Assembly: GCF_005885605.1 (NCBI RefSeq)
Contig: NZ_SZVP01000001.1
Span: 650,678-714,677, forward strand
DNA length: 64,000 nt
DNA from: Colwellia ponticola
GTDB lineage: Bacteria; Pseudomonadota; Gammaproteobacteria; Enterobacterales; Alteromonadaceae
Direction: 5' to 3'
A program made the position numbers and the translations under genes. Below, piece by piece: positions 55,676-64,000 of this stretch (position 1 is its first letter; every line of letters starts with the position of its first letter). Below the pieces are notes generated by a model that had not been told where the DNA came from, did not search any database, and worked only from the letters and a program-made list of their open reading frames with translations.

Positions 55676-56671
55676 ATGAAAAATATTTTTACCACAAAAT
55701 CAATAACCTGGTCTTTAATTAGCCTTTTTATTATTCTATATGGCGTTGGTGTATATTGGAGTAGTGAACCTGATTCTCTTAATATTCATGCGGAAGTAAC
55801 ACAAGCGGCTAAAGCCGACAATGTTGCCCCTGTTGTTGGCTACACCACCACAACGACTTTAATAAAAGTCAGCGAAGCCTTATTAAATAAGCCTGGGGGT
55901 TATTTATCAAATGATATTATACCTCCTTCACTCTTTTTAGATAATATGCCTGCGTGGGAATTTGGCGTGTTAGAAATGGTACGTGATATGGCGTTAGTGA
56001 TGCGTAAAGATTTTAGTCGTTCGCAGTCGCAATCATTAGTGAACAAACACTTACAAGATGCACAACCACGCTTTAATATAGACAGTAAAAATTGGGCAAT
56101 GCCTAGTGCTGAATCTGAATATAAACAAGCAATTAAGCAACTTTATGCTTATCGCTCTTCACTAGTTAGCACTAACAACAACCAAAAAGCACAATTTTAT
56201 GCCCGTGCTGATAACTTACGCTCATACATTGAAGAAGTACAAAAACGTTTAGGCAGCTACTCACAACGCTTAAGCATGAGTGTCGGCCGTGAACAAGTTA
56301 ATACTGATTTAGCAGGCGATAACAAAGCACAACAATCAAGCCAAGGTAATTCTCACATACAATTACAAACCAGCTGGTGGAAAATTGACGATGTTTTTTA
56401 TGAAACCAGGGGCGCAACTTGGGCTTTACTGCAATTACTTAGAGCCATTGAAATAGATTTTGATAGCGTGTTAGCAGGCAAAAACGCCAAAATTAGTTTA
56501 CAACAAATTATTCGTGAACTAGAAGCAAGTCAAGATCCGTTATGGAGCCCGATGATATTAAACGGCAGTGGCTTTGGTCTTGTTGCTAACCATTCATTAG
56601 TAATGGCTAATTACATTTCTCGCGCTAATGCGGCATTAATAGATTTAAATGAACTTTTAACGAAAGGATAA
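55676..56671 (+). CDS. DUF2333 family protein
   Basis: The 331-residue protein has one N-terminal membrane helix (SITWSLISLFIILYGVGVYW) and a periplasmic domain typical of DUF2333, with ETRGATWALLQLLRAIEIDF near residue 245. TTGGAG precedes ATG 55676, so the in-frame GTG six bases upstream is not needed. Function is unknown. It is five bases before the outer-membrane protein gene, so they are likely to be co-expressed. Confidence 0.88.
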   Translation: MKNIFTTKSITWSLISLFIILYGVGVYWSSEPDSLNIHAEVTQAAKADNVAPVVGYTTTTTLIKVSEALLNKPGGYLSNDIIPPSLFLDNMPAWEFGVLEMVRDMALVMRKDFSRSQSQSLVNKHLQDAQPRFNIDSKNWAMPSAESEYKQAIKQLYAYRSSLVSTNNNQKAQFYARADNLRSYIEEVQKRLGSYSQRLSMSVGREQVNTDLAGDNKAQQSSQGNSHIQLQTSWWKIDDVFYETRGATWALLQLLRAIEIDFDSVLAGKNAKISLQQIIRELEASQDPLWSPMILNGSGFGLVANHSLVMANYISRANAALIDLNELLTKG

Positions 56672-56675
56672 CAAC

Positions 56676-57431
56676 ATGAAAAAAACGCTCTTGGCCGCTA
56701 GTGTAGCTGCATTAATGTGCGGCAGTGCGCAAGCAGACACTTTATTAGGCTTATATGTCGGTGGTCAAATTTGGTCTAACGAAGCCAGCGGTAGCTTCGG
56801 TGAAGGTCGTAATAACCAAACAGCTTTCGAATTTGATGATGAAAATCAAGGAAGTTTTTATGCTGCGTTAGAACACCCTATTCCATTAATTCCTAATATA
56901 AAAATAGCGTCAACAACGCTTGATACTATTGGCGGCACTACATTACCAGCGGGTTCATCATTTACCTTTAAAGGTCAAAGTTACGGTGCTGGCTCTACCC
57001 TAGCAACTACATTAGATGCTAGCTTTGTTGATTACACCTTTTATTATGAAGTGTTTGACAACGATTTATTGACCTTTGACTTTGGTTTAACTGCTCGTGA
57101 TTTAGAGGCTTACGTAAAAGTTTCTGATGCAAATAACAGCAGTGATTTAGACGTTTCAGGCATTATTCCAATGGCTTACGTTTCAACCATTGTTGGCTTA
57201 CCTTTTACCGGTTTTAACATATTCGCTGAAGCTAACTTTATTAGCTATGACTCACAAACAGTTTACGATGCACAAATTGGCGTAAGCTATGCCATTTTAG
57301 ATAACTTAGCAGTAGATTTTGACGTGACCCTAGGTTACCGCACCGTTAAAATGGAATTAGATGATTTAGATAACTTCTACAGTGATTTAACTTATGACGG
57401 CTTCTTTGTTGGTGCTGTGGTTCATTTTTAA
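56676..57431 (+). CDS. TIGR04219-type outer-membrane beta-barrel protein
   Basis: The 251-residue protein has a signal peptide (KKTLLAASVAALMCGSAQA), a glycine/aromatic strand pattern and a final DGFFVGAVVHF ending in phenylalanine, as needed for outer-membrane insertion. It fits the TIGR04219 group of small barrels of unknown function. It is the last gene of a group with PCuAC and DUF2333. A strong terminator follows. Confidence 0.85.
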   Translation: MKKTLLAASVAALMCGSAQADTLLGLYVGGQIWSNEASGSFGEGRNNQTAFEFDDENQGSFYAALEHPIPLIPNIKIASTTLDTIGGTTLPAGSSFTFKGQSYGAGSTLATTLDASFVDYTFYYEVFDNDLLTFDFGLTARDLEAYVKVSDANNSSDLDVSGIIPMAYVSTIVGLPFTGFNIFAEANFISYDSQTVYDAQIGVSYAILDNLAVDFDVTLGYRTVKMELDDLDNFYSDLTYDGFFVGAVVHF

Positions 57432-57448
57432 TTACGCGTAAAATTGTA

Positions 57449-57485
57449 AAAAGCCGTGATTATTTAACTAGTCACGGCTTTTTTT
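57449..57485 (+). terminator. Terminator after the TIGR04219 gene
   Basis: AAAAGCCGTGA (57449-57459) pairs with TCACGGCTTTT, followed by Ts to 57485. It is 18 bases after the stop codon. The rest of the gap up to 57744 is AT-rich promoter region for cysJ with nothing else recognisable. Confidence 0.9.
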
Positions 57486-57744
57486 ACCTGCCTTTTTTAA
57501 CAACGCAGTATAATAAACAAACTAGCAAGACCCCACCCTATTAATGCTATAATATCGGCTCTGATTGATTCAAGTATTTAAAAATATTTAGCTTACCGCT
57601 TCTTGAACCTCGCTTACGTCGCTTCAATTAACGTATTTTATAATTCCTTATTCTATTTTGGAATAAAAAATCGCTTTCTATTCCTTTTGATTTGTCTTGA
57701 ATTTGTCTATTGTTCATTAATCAATTGTCACAGGTGAAATAGTT

Positions 57745-59592
57745 ATGTTGCCAGAGCAGCGCTTATTAAATCAAAACACATCAATTCCAGCAAACAATAG
57801 TAGTGCCTTAGATGCTAATCAACTAGCTTCACTACAACAAACTGCTGCTGGACTTTCGTCATTGCAGCTTGCTTGGGCAAGTGGCTATTTAGCAGCAAAA
57901 AGTGAGCAAGGCCAACAGGCGCAAATCGCCCCTGTTGCTGCAGCTGTTGCCGCTAAAACCTTAACTATTTTATATGCCTCGCAAACGGGTAACGCTAAAG
58001 GCGTTGCTAGTAAGCTTGAACAAAGCGCGAAAGCTGCGGGCATTAACGTAACCCTTAAAAACATTGCTGACTACAAAGCAAAAGGCTTGAAAAATGAAAG
58101 CCATCTTTTAATTGTTGCCAGCACGAATGGTGAAGGCGAGCCACCAGATGACGCTATTGAATTTCATGAGTTTTTACTCGGCAAAAAAGCCCCTAAACTC
58201 CCTAACTTAAGTTATAGCGTATTAGCACTGGGTGATAGTAGTTATGAGTTTTTCTGTCAAACCGGTAAAGACTTTGACGAACGCTTAAAAGCACTAGGTG
58301 CTAAACAAGTTACGCCACGACTAGACTGTGATGTTGATTATGATAGCGAATGTCAAAGCTGGACGCTAAAAATTATTGAGTCGCTTAAAGACGAATTAAC
58401 GCAAGCAGATAGCGCTGTAACCTCGGTCAGTTACCTTAGTGATTTACCTACAGCAGGTGCTGTAAGCCAATATTCAAAACAAAACCCGTACCCTGCAGAA
58501 TTTTTATTAAGCCAGAAAATCACAGGGCGCGATTCAGCGAAAGATGTTCGTCACATTGAAATAGACCTTGGTGATTCAGGCTTAACTTACCAAGTAGGCG
58601 ATGCACTAGGTATATGGTTTGAAAACGATGAAGCGCTTGTCACTAAGCTACTGACTGAACTTAATTTTTCAGGTGATGAAAAAGTTAGTTTAAAAGGTGC
58701 TAATGGCCCAGAAGAATTTACGTTAAAAGACGCATTAATTAGTCAATTAGAAATTACCCAAACCGCACCGTCATTTGTTGAATTTTGGGCTGAAAAGTCA
58801 AAAAACAGTCAATTAATTCACGTGGCGAGTGATAAAAACTCAGCACGTGAATTTGCAGGACTACATCAAATTATTGATGTAGTGAGCTTTGATAAAGCGG
58901 ACATTGACGCACAAACTTTTGTTGATGCCTTACGCAAAATCACGCCTCGCTTGTATTCAATTGCCTCATCGCAAGCTGAAGTAGAAGAAGAAGTGCATTT
59001 AACCGTAGGTCTGGTTAGTTTTGAAGCAAATGGCGATACCCGCACTGGTGGCGCTTCTAGCTTCTTAGCAAACCGTTTAGCCGAAGGTGATAAAGTACGC
59101 GTATTTGTTGAGCATAATGACAACTTCCGCTTACCACAATCAGACGACACGCCAGTGATAATGATTGGCCCAGGTACAGGTGTTGCTCCGTTTAGAGCCT
59201 TTATGCAAGAACGTGAAGCACGCGAAGCGACCGGTGATAACTGGATGTTTTTTGGTGATCAAACCTTTACACAAGACTTTTTATACCAAGTTGAATGGCA
59301 AAACTATTTAAAATCAGGTTTGTTAACACGCATGGACGTAGCATTTTCGCGCGACCAAGCTGAAAAAGTTTATGTACAAGACCGATTAAAAGAACACGCT
59401 GGTGAAGTTTATTCTTGGTTAGAGCGCGGCGCACACCTTTATATTTGTGGTGATGCTAATCGCATGGCTAAAGATGTTCACCAAACCTTGCTAGACATCA
59501 TACAAGATCACGGCAAATTGAGTTTAGAACAAGCAGAAGATTATTTAAAATCACTTAGATCTAATAAGCGTTACCAGAAGGATGTTTACTAA
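57745..59592 (+). CDS. cysJ: Sulfite reductase flavoprotein subunit CysJ
   Basis: The 615-residue flavoprotein has an N-terminal flavodoxin domain ([18 protein letters not shown] near residue 75), an FAD-binding part with RLYSIASSQ, and an NADPH part with [17 protein letters not shown] and the C-terminal RYQKDVY. It passes electrons from NADPH to CysI for reduction of sulfite to sulfide. The stop shares the junction TAATG with cysI. Length matches the family. Confidence 0.96.
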   Translation: MLPEQRLLNQNTSIPANNSSALDANQLASLQQTAAGLSSLQLAWASGYLAAKSEQGQQAQIAPVAAAVAAKTLTILYASQTGNAKGVASKLEQSAKAAGINVTLKNIADYKAKGLKNESHLLIVASTNGEGEPPDDAIEFHEFLLGKKAPKLPNLSYSVLALGDSSYEFFCQTGKDFDERLKALGAKQVTPRLDCDVDYDSECQSWTLKIIESLKDELTQADSAVTSVSYLSDLPTAGAVSQYSKQNPYPAEFLLSQKITGRDSAKDVRHIEIDLGDSGLTYQVGDALGIWFENDEALVTKLLTELNFSGDEKVSLKGANGPEEFTLKDALISQLEITQTAPSFVEFWAEKSKNSQLIHVASDKNSAREFAGLHQIIDVVSFDKADIDAQTFVDALRKITPRLYSIASSQAEVEEEVHLTVGLVSFEANGDTRTGGASSFLANRLAEGDKVRVFVEHNDNFRLPQSDDTPVIMIGPGTGVAPFRAFMQEREAREATGDNWMFFGDQTFTQDFLYQVEWQNYLKSGLLTRMDVAFSRDQAEKVYVQDRLKEHAGEVYSWLERGAHLYICGDANRMAKDVHQTLLDIIQDHGKLSLEQAEDYLKSLRSNKRYQKDVY

Positions 59593-61346
59593 TGAGCAGC
59601 AATTTCACTAAAGTAGAAAACCCTGTACTAATTGTTGAAGGTAAGCAGGCCGATAACGAACGTTTAAAAGCAGAAAGTGATTACCTACGCGGTACTATCA
59701 AAGATGATCTTAGAGATAGAATGACGGGTGGCTTTACTAGCGATAACTTTCAGTTGATTCGTACTCACGGCATGTACCAACAAGATGACCGCGACATTCG
59801 TGCTGAGCGTCAAAAGCAAAAGTTAGAACCATTACATAATGTTATGCTCAGAGCTCGCTTACCTGGTGGTATTATCAGCCCAACACAATGGTTAGCTATT
59901 GATAAATTTGCGGATGATTACACCTCGTACGGCAGCATTCGCTTAACCACTCGTCAAACCTTTCAGTTTCACGGCGTATTAAAGCCTAATATTAAGTTAA
60001 TGCACCAAACCCTTAACAGTGTTGGTCTTGACTCTATTGCTACCGCTGGCGACGTTAACCGTAACGTACTATGTACCTCTAATCCGGTTGAATCTGCCTT
60101 ACATCAAGAAGCTTATGAATGGGCGACTAAAATTAGTGAGCATTTATTGCCTAAAACCCGTGCTTATGCTGAAATTTGGTTAGATGAAGAGCGCGTAGAA
60201 ACCACTGAAGATGAAGAAGTGGAGCCTATTTTAGGTAGTAATTACTTACCACGTAAGTTTAAAACGACCGTAGTGATCCCACCGAATAACGATATTGATG
60301 TTCATGCCAACGACTTAAACTTTGTTGCCATTAGTGAAGGCGGTCAATTAATTGGTTTTAACGTACTCGTTGGTGGTGGCTTAGCCATGACTCACGGTGA
60401 TAACGCCACTTACCCACGTTGTGCTGATGACTTTGGTTTTATTGCCAAAGAACATACGCTAGCCATTGCTGCAGCCGTGGTAACAACACAACGTGATTGG
60501 GGTAACCGTGTAAACCGTAAAAATGCTAAAACTAAATATACTCTAGATAGAGTTGGCGTTGACACCTTCAAAGCCGAAGTAGAACGTCGCGCCGGTGTAG
60601 CGTTTAGCGACTCTCGTTCATATGAATTCACTCACCGTGGCGATAGCTTTGGTTGGGTTGAAGGCATTGATGGCAAACATCACTTAACGGTATTTATTGA
60701 AAATGGTCGCATACTTGATTTCGACAGTACTGGTGGTGTTAATAAAACCTTAAAAACTGGCATGCGTGAAATCGCTAAAATTCATCATGGTGATTTTCGC
60801 TTAACCGCAAACCAAAACCTGATTATTGCTGGTGTTGCCCAAGCAGACAAAGCAGCGATTGAACAGCTTGCCCGCCATCATGGTTTAATCAATGATGGCG
60901 TATCAAATCAACGTAAAAGTTCAATGGCTTGTGTGGCGTTTCCAACTTGTCCATTAGCCATGGCAGAAGCTGAGCGTTACTTACCTGGCTTAGTTGATGA
61001 TGTAGAAGCGATTCTTGAAAAAAATGGCTTAAAAGATGACAGTATTATTTTACGCGTAACCGGTTGTCCAAACGGTTGTGGCCGTGCCATGCTTGCTGAA
61101 ATTGGCTTAGTCGGTAAAGGCCCTGGTAAATACAACATGTACCTTGGTAGTGACTTAGCAGGCTCGCGCGTTCCTAAGCTTTACAAAGAAAATGTTGATG
61201 AAGCCGGTGTATTAAGTGAAATTGATACTTTAAGTGCCCGCTGGTCAGCTGAGCGTAACGACGGTGAAGCCTTTGGTGATTTTGTTATTCGTGCTGGTAT
61301 TGTAGAACAGGTTATTGTTAGCTTTAGAGACTTTCACCATGCTTAA
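59592..61346 (+). CDS. cysI: Sulfite reductase hemoprotein subunit CysI
   Basis: The 584-residue protein has the siroheme/4Fe-4S ligands [16 protein letters not shown] and [11 protein letters not shown] near residues 450-500, and [12 protein letters not shown] near residue 118. It reduces sulfite to sulfide with six electrons. It overlaps cysJ by one base and cysH by eight bases, so cysJIH is one operon. Confidence 0.96.
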   Translation: MSSNFTKVENPVLIVEGKQADNERLKAESDYLRGTIKDDLRDRMTGGFTSDNFQLIRTHGMYQQDDRDIRAERQKQKLEPLHNVMLRARLPGGIISPTQWLAIDKFADDYTSYGSIRLTTRQTFQFHGVLKPNIKLMHQTLNSVGLDSIATAGDVNRNVLCTSNPVESALHQEAYEWATKISEHLLPKTRAYAEIWLDEERVETTEDEEVEPILGSNYLPRKFKTTVVIPPNNDIDVHANDLNFVAISEGGQLIGFNVLVGGGLAMTHGDNATYPRCADDFGFIAKEHTLAIAAAVVTTQRDWGNRVNRKNAKTKYTLDRVGVDTFKAEVERRAGVAFSDSRSYEFTHRGDSFGWVEGIDGKHHLTVFIENGRILDFDSTGGVNKTLKTGMREIAKIHHGDFRLTANQNLIIAGVAQADKAAIEQLARHHGLINDGVSNQRKSSMACVAFPTCPLAMAEAERYLPGLVDDVEAILEKNGLKDDSIILRVTGCPNGCGRAMLAEIGLVGKGPGKYNMYLGSDLAGSRVPKLYKENVDEAGVLSEIDTLSARWSAERNDGEAFGDFVIRAGIVEQVIVSFRDFHHA

Positions 61347-62100
61347 TAGCGCAAAAAACCTTACAGAGATTGGCGCTAACAGTACCTTAGATCTCACTTT
61401 TCCTAACCCTTCGTTAGGTGAGTGGAATCTATCTCTGGAAAAACAAACTGCGCTTGCTCGCGCTGAGTGGGCAATGCAAAACTTGCCTGGCCAGTTTGTT
61501 TTATCCTCTAGTTTTGGTATTCAATCTGCAGTAATGCTGCATTTACTTACCCAAGTAGATAAAAATATTCCGGTATTAATAACCGATACCGGGCACTTGT
61601 TTCCTGAAACTTATCAGTTTATTGAACAACTAACAGATCGTTTAAACTTAAACTTAAAAGTGTATCAAGCAAAAGAAAGCGCTGCTTGGCAAATGGCCAA
61701 GTACGGTGAAGAATGGGCTTCAACAGATGAAGCATTGAAAGCCTACAATCGCCGCAATAAAGTCGAACCGCTAGAGCGTGGTTTAACTGAACTTGATGCC
61801 CACACTTGGTTCTCTGGCGTTCGTCGTCAACAATCAGAGCATCGCCAAGGTTTAGGCGTGGTTAGTACCTTACGTGGACGTTATAAAGTGCACCCAATTA
61901 TTGATTGGAGCAACAAAGACGTTCACCAGTACTTAACTAAGCACAACTTACCTTATCACCCATTATGGGACGAAGGTTACGTATCGGTAGGTGATGTGCA
62001 CAGCACACGCCCACTAACACTGGGTATGACCGAAGAAGAAACCCGCTTTGGTGGTGGTAACCGTGAATGTGGTTTGCATACTGATGGTGATGGTATTTAG
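61339..62100 (+). CDS. cysH: Phosphoadenylylsulfate reductase CysH
   Basis: The 253-residue enzyme has [42 protein letters not shown] and the C-terminal catalytic [11 protein letters not shown]. It reduces PAPS to sulfite with thioredoxin; the lack of extra cysteine pairs indicates the PAPS type. ATG 61339 overlaps the cysI stop, and the longer in-frame TTG start is less likely. A strong terminator follows. Confidence 0.96.
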   Translation: MLNSAKNLTEIGANSTLDLTFPNPSLGEWNLSLEKQTALARAEWAMQNLPGQFVLSSSFGIQSAVMLHLLTQVDKNIPVLITDTGHLFPETYQFIEQLTDRLNLNLKVYQAKESAAWQMAKYGEEWASTDEALKAYNRRNKVEPLERGLTELDAHTWFSGVRRQQSEHRQGLGVVSTLRGRYKVHPIIDWSNKDVHQYLTKHNLPYHPLWDEGYVSVGDVHSTRPLTLGMTEEETRFGGGNRECGLHTDGDGI

Positions 62101-62136
62101 TTTTTACTCAAAGATAGTCAATAATTAGATCGCCAT

Positions 62137-62173
62137 AAAAAAGCTAAAAGAGAAAACTCTTTTAGCTTTTTTT
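62137..62173 (+). terminator. Terminator of cysJIH
   Basis: AAAAAGCTAAAAGAG (62138-62152) pairs perfectly with CTCTTTTAGCTTTTT (62157-62171) around a four-base loop, with Ts continuing. It lies 37 bases after cysH. Confidence 0.92.
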
Positions 62174-62260
62174 GTGCCCAGTATTTGTCCTTATTTAAAA
62201 GCTTACGATAGGCTTGGAGCTCTATCTTTCTGCTTGACGTCGCGGTGGCGACAAATCATT

Positions 62261-62278
62261 TAAATTGGCTCTGACCCC
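62261..62278. repeat. Possible REP/Y1-transposase-associated end motif
   Basis: AAATTGGCTCTGACCCCC reads on the other strand as GGGGGTCAGAGCCAATTT, a sequence type often found at the ends of elements with Y1 (REP-associated) transposases. No such transposase is present, so it may be a relic. Confidence 0.3.
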
Positions 62279-62292
62279 CATTTTTTTAAGGG

Positions 62293-63339
62293 TTAAATTT
62301 TAGGCATAAAAAGTAATGTTAACTCTCTAGCCGATATATCTTTACACATAGAGGTGTTTTGCCCACACCATAATGGTGAAAAGGCATCAGAATCAAGTTT
62401 TTCGTTGTAACCACGTAACTGCGTCATTTCAATTGAAGCATACGGAAATGCCGGTGCAAATGAATTTATATAGCCTAACTCTGTCATTGCACGGTTTACG
62501 ATTCCACGAGCTGGCCTACCTGAGAAAATATTCGTAAGTGCGGTATGTTCAGGTTTAGCTCTCTTTATTGCTAAACGGTGCAATCGAGAAGTTTTTGCCT
62601 CCGAACACAATAAATAGGCAGTACCGATTTGTACCGCATTAGCACCAAGTAATATAGCTGCTTTAACACCTCGACTATCACCAATACCACCTGCAGCAAT
62701 AACCGGAATGTTAACCTTGTTGATGATTTGAGAAACTAGGGAAGACATACCTACTTGAGTAGATATATCCTCGGACAAAAACATCCCCCTATGTCCACCC
62801 GCTTCTAAACCTTGCGCAATGATCCCGTCAACACCATTAGATTCCAACCACATAGCCTCTTCAACTGTTGTTGCAGAAGAAACTATTTTTGTTCCCCACT
62901 CTTTTATACGTGCACACAGTTTTTTATTGGGAAGACCAAAATGAAAACTAATAAACTCTGGCTTAAACGGTTCAATAGCATCAGCAACATCATGATTAAA
63001 CGGCGTTCTATTTGCACTATTAGGAAGACTTTCTACTTTCACACCTAGTTCAGCAAAATATGGTTTTAATTCATTTTGCCATTCCAACTGCTTATTTTCA
63101 TCATAACTGGGCATTTCATGGCAGAAAAAATTAAGATTATAAGGTTTATTTGTAGCTTCTTTAATTAACTTAATTTCACTTACCATTTTTTCAATACTGA
63201 GCATACCACAGGGTAAAGAGCCTAAACCTCCAGCTTCACTCACGGCGATAGTCAAAGCACTATCTTGAACACCTGCCATTGGGGACTGAATAATAGGCAG
63301 TTCAGTTCCAAGTAAATCTTTAATATTTCCATTGTACAT
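62293..63339 (-). CDS. Nitronate monooxygenase family protein
   Basis: The 348-residue FMN TIM-barrel protein has IIQSPMAGVQDSALTIAVSE at the N-terminus, GGLGSLPCGMLS, IIAQGLEAGGHRGMFL and VIAAGGIGDSRGVKAAILLG with the FMN-binding glycines. The family oxidises nitronates or acts as an NADH-dependent quinone/enoyl reductase. The divergent LysR gene, now broken, would have been the likely regulator. Confidence 0.9.
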   Translation of the reverse strand: MYNGNIKDLLGTELPIIQSPMAGVQDSALTIAVSEAGGLGSLPCGMLSIEKMVSEIKLIKEATNKPYNLNFFCHEMPSYDENKQLEWQNELKPYFAELGVKVESLPNSANRTPFNHDVADAIEPFKPEFISFHFGLPNKKLCARIKEWGTKIVSSATTVEEAMWLESNGVDGIIAQGLEAGGHRGMFLSEDISTQVGMSSLVSQIINKVNIPVIAAGGIGDSRGVKAAILLGANAVQIGTAYLLCSEAKTSRLHRLAIKRAKPEHTALTNIFSGRPARGIVNRAMTELGYINSFAPAFPYASIEMTQLRGYNEKLDSDAFSPLWCGQNTSMCKDISARELTLLFMPKI

Positions 63340-63590
63340 AAATATTTCCCTGTTATTTGCTGATGACTAATATATCCGATTCTTTTATGAGCAATTTTTA
63401 TCTCCTAATAAAACTGCTATGTTCTGAAAAATAACTAAAAGTTAAAATAGTTGAAGTCATCCGTTTCAATCAATATATCTACTTTTCAAACATAGGATAA
63501 TATGCAAAACTCAATCACTACAAGTGATTTAAAATGATACTTTGCATCTCCTTTTGAGATTTATGGTTAAGTATTATGTGGAACAAAGTA

Positions 63591-63905
63591 ATGCAATTAA
63601 AATCGTTACAGCTATTTATGGATGTGGTTGATACTGGAAGCTTTGTGGCTGCTGCAGAACGCAGACATACTGTTCAATCAAACGTGACAGCTCACGTAAA
63701 AAAGCTTGAAGATGAATTGTGTACACAACTCATTCATCGAAAAGGTGGTACGCGTTTGACTACCGCTGGCAACACATTGGTGGATTATGCAAGACGAATG
63801 CTGAGAGAGCATGATGACGTGTTAAGACTTTTTCAAGGTAACGGCAATGCACCTAGTCTATTGCGGATTGGTGCTATGGAAACAACCACGGCAGTTCGCC
63901 TTATC
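63591..63905 (+). pseudogene. LysR-family regulator truncated by an IS21-type element
   Basis: The N-terminal helix-turn-helix is intact (MQLKSLQLFMDVVDTGSF, VAAAERRHTVQSNVTAHVKK, GGTRLTTAGN) and the effector domain begins RIGAMETTTAVRL. After about 105 residues the coding sequence runs into IS end sequence and stops, so nearly two thirds of the protein is missing. It is divergent from the nitronate monooxygenase gene. An upstream ATG at 63576 would add five residues. The fragment could still bind DNA but could not sense a ligand. Confidence 0.8.
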
Positions 63906-63908
63906 AGA

Positions 63909-64000
63909 CGTCAACTAACTTGTCCGGTCAGCGTCAATTAACTTGGCCGGTATTTGAATTTAGTTTCATTGCTTGTTTTTTACGGTAGCTTTCACCTTCG
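63909..64000. mobile_element. End of an IS21-family insertion sequence
   Basis: Two near-identical blocks, CGTCAACTAACTTGTCCGGT (from 63909) and CGTCAATTAACTTGGCCGGT (from 63932), are arranged as tandem repeats, as at the ends of IS21-family elements. The C-terminus of an IstB-like protein follows on the reverse strand. The exact border with the LysR gene is not resolved and lies near 63905-63920. The rest of the element is outside the window. Confidence 0.75.
63934..64000 (-). CDS. istB: IstB-like helper ATPase, C-terminal 21 residues
   Basis: Read on the reverse strand, the sequence encodes EGESYRKKQAMKLNSNTGQVN and stop at 63934-63936. GES-R-K-K near the C-terminus is typical of IstB, the AAA+ helper of IS21 transposition. 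Only this end is in the window. Confidence 0.7.
   Translation of the reverse strand, partial: EGESYRKKQAMKLNSNTGQVN

Overview
The window reads as chromosome of a marine, AT-rich gammaproteobacterium of the Alteromonadales, most like Colwellia or a close relative. This is an inference from gene content and gene order (Shewanella-type lactate cluster, ydbH-ynbE-ydbL, murB-birA, nosRZDFYL, cysJIH, many LysR regulators) and from low GC; no 16S or other marker is present. I saw no rRNA, tRNA or CRISPR. The only mobile DNA is an IS21-type element entering at the right edge.

Layout. 1-6.3 kb: leftward lactate operon lldP-lldE-lldF-lldG-dld, with a divergent LysR gene. 6.4-16.4 kb: LysR/pirin, a glutathionyl-hydroquinone reductase, a TIGR01777 epimerase, a LysR/YeiH pair, then a two-gene sensory module made of a cobalamin-binding protein with the CarH/LitR-type Wx9EH signature and a PAS-GGDEF diguanylate cyclase. 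16.5-18.6 kb: cynR with divergent cynTS (cyanate detoxification). 18.9-22.9 kb: envelope operon ydbH-ynbE-ydbL and an unknown protein. 23-27.4 kb: oxyR, ahpC, ahpF (peroxide defence) and a LysE exporter. 27.6-28.6 kb: two small genes, one a 41-residue membrane protein below a perfect FNR box. 28.7-33 kb: anmK-mepM diverging from tyrS. 33.4-41.8 kb: nitrous oxide reduction cluster nosR, nosZ, nosDFYL, with degenerate repeats of the nosZ 3' end behind nosZ. 42-49.2 kb: DUF4136 lipoprotein, RraB-like protein, plsC, then leftward TRIC channel, CbiB-like, mtnN and murB-birA-coaX. 49.7-52.1 kb: nitroreductase, AcuI-type reductase and a TetR regulator with two matching operators. 52.3-54.3 kb: phage-shock operon behind a sigma-54-type promoter. 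54.3-57.4 kb: enoyl-CoA hydratase, PCuAC copper chaperone, DUF2333 and an outer-membrane beta-barrel. 57.7-62.1 kb: cysJIH sulfite assimilation. 62.3-64 kb: nitronate monooxygenase and its divergent LysR gene, cut short by the IS.

How it works together. The genes suit a respiratory heterotroph that oxidises lactate into the quinone pool, can use N2O when oxygen is scarce (FNR-like boxes before nosR and nosD), and defends itself with AhpCF/OxyR, cyanase and Psp. The most original observations are the B12-photosensor-like/diguanylate cyclase pair, including a one-base frameshift; the divergent nosZ tail copies; and the FNR-linked micro-membrane-protein.
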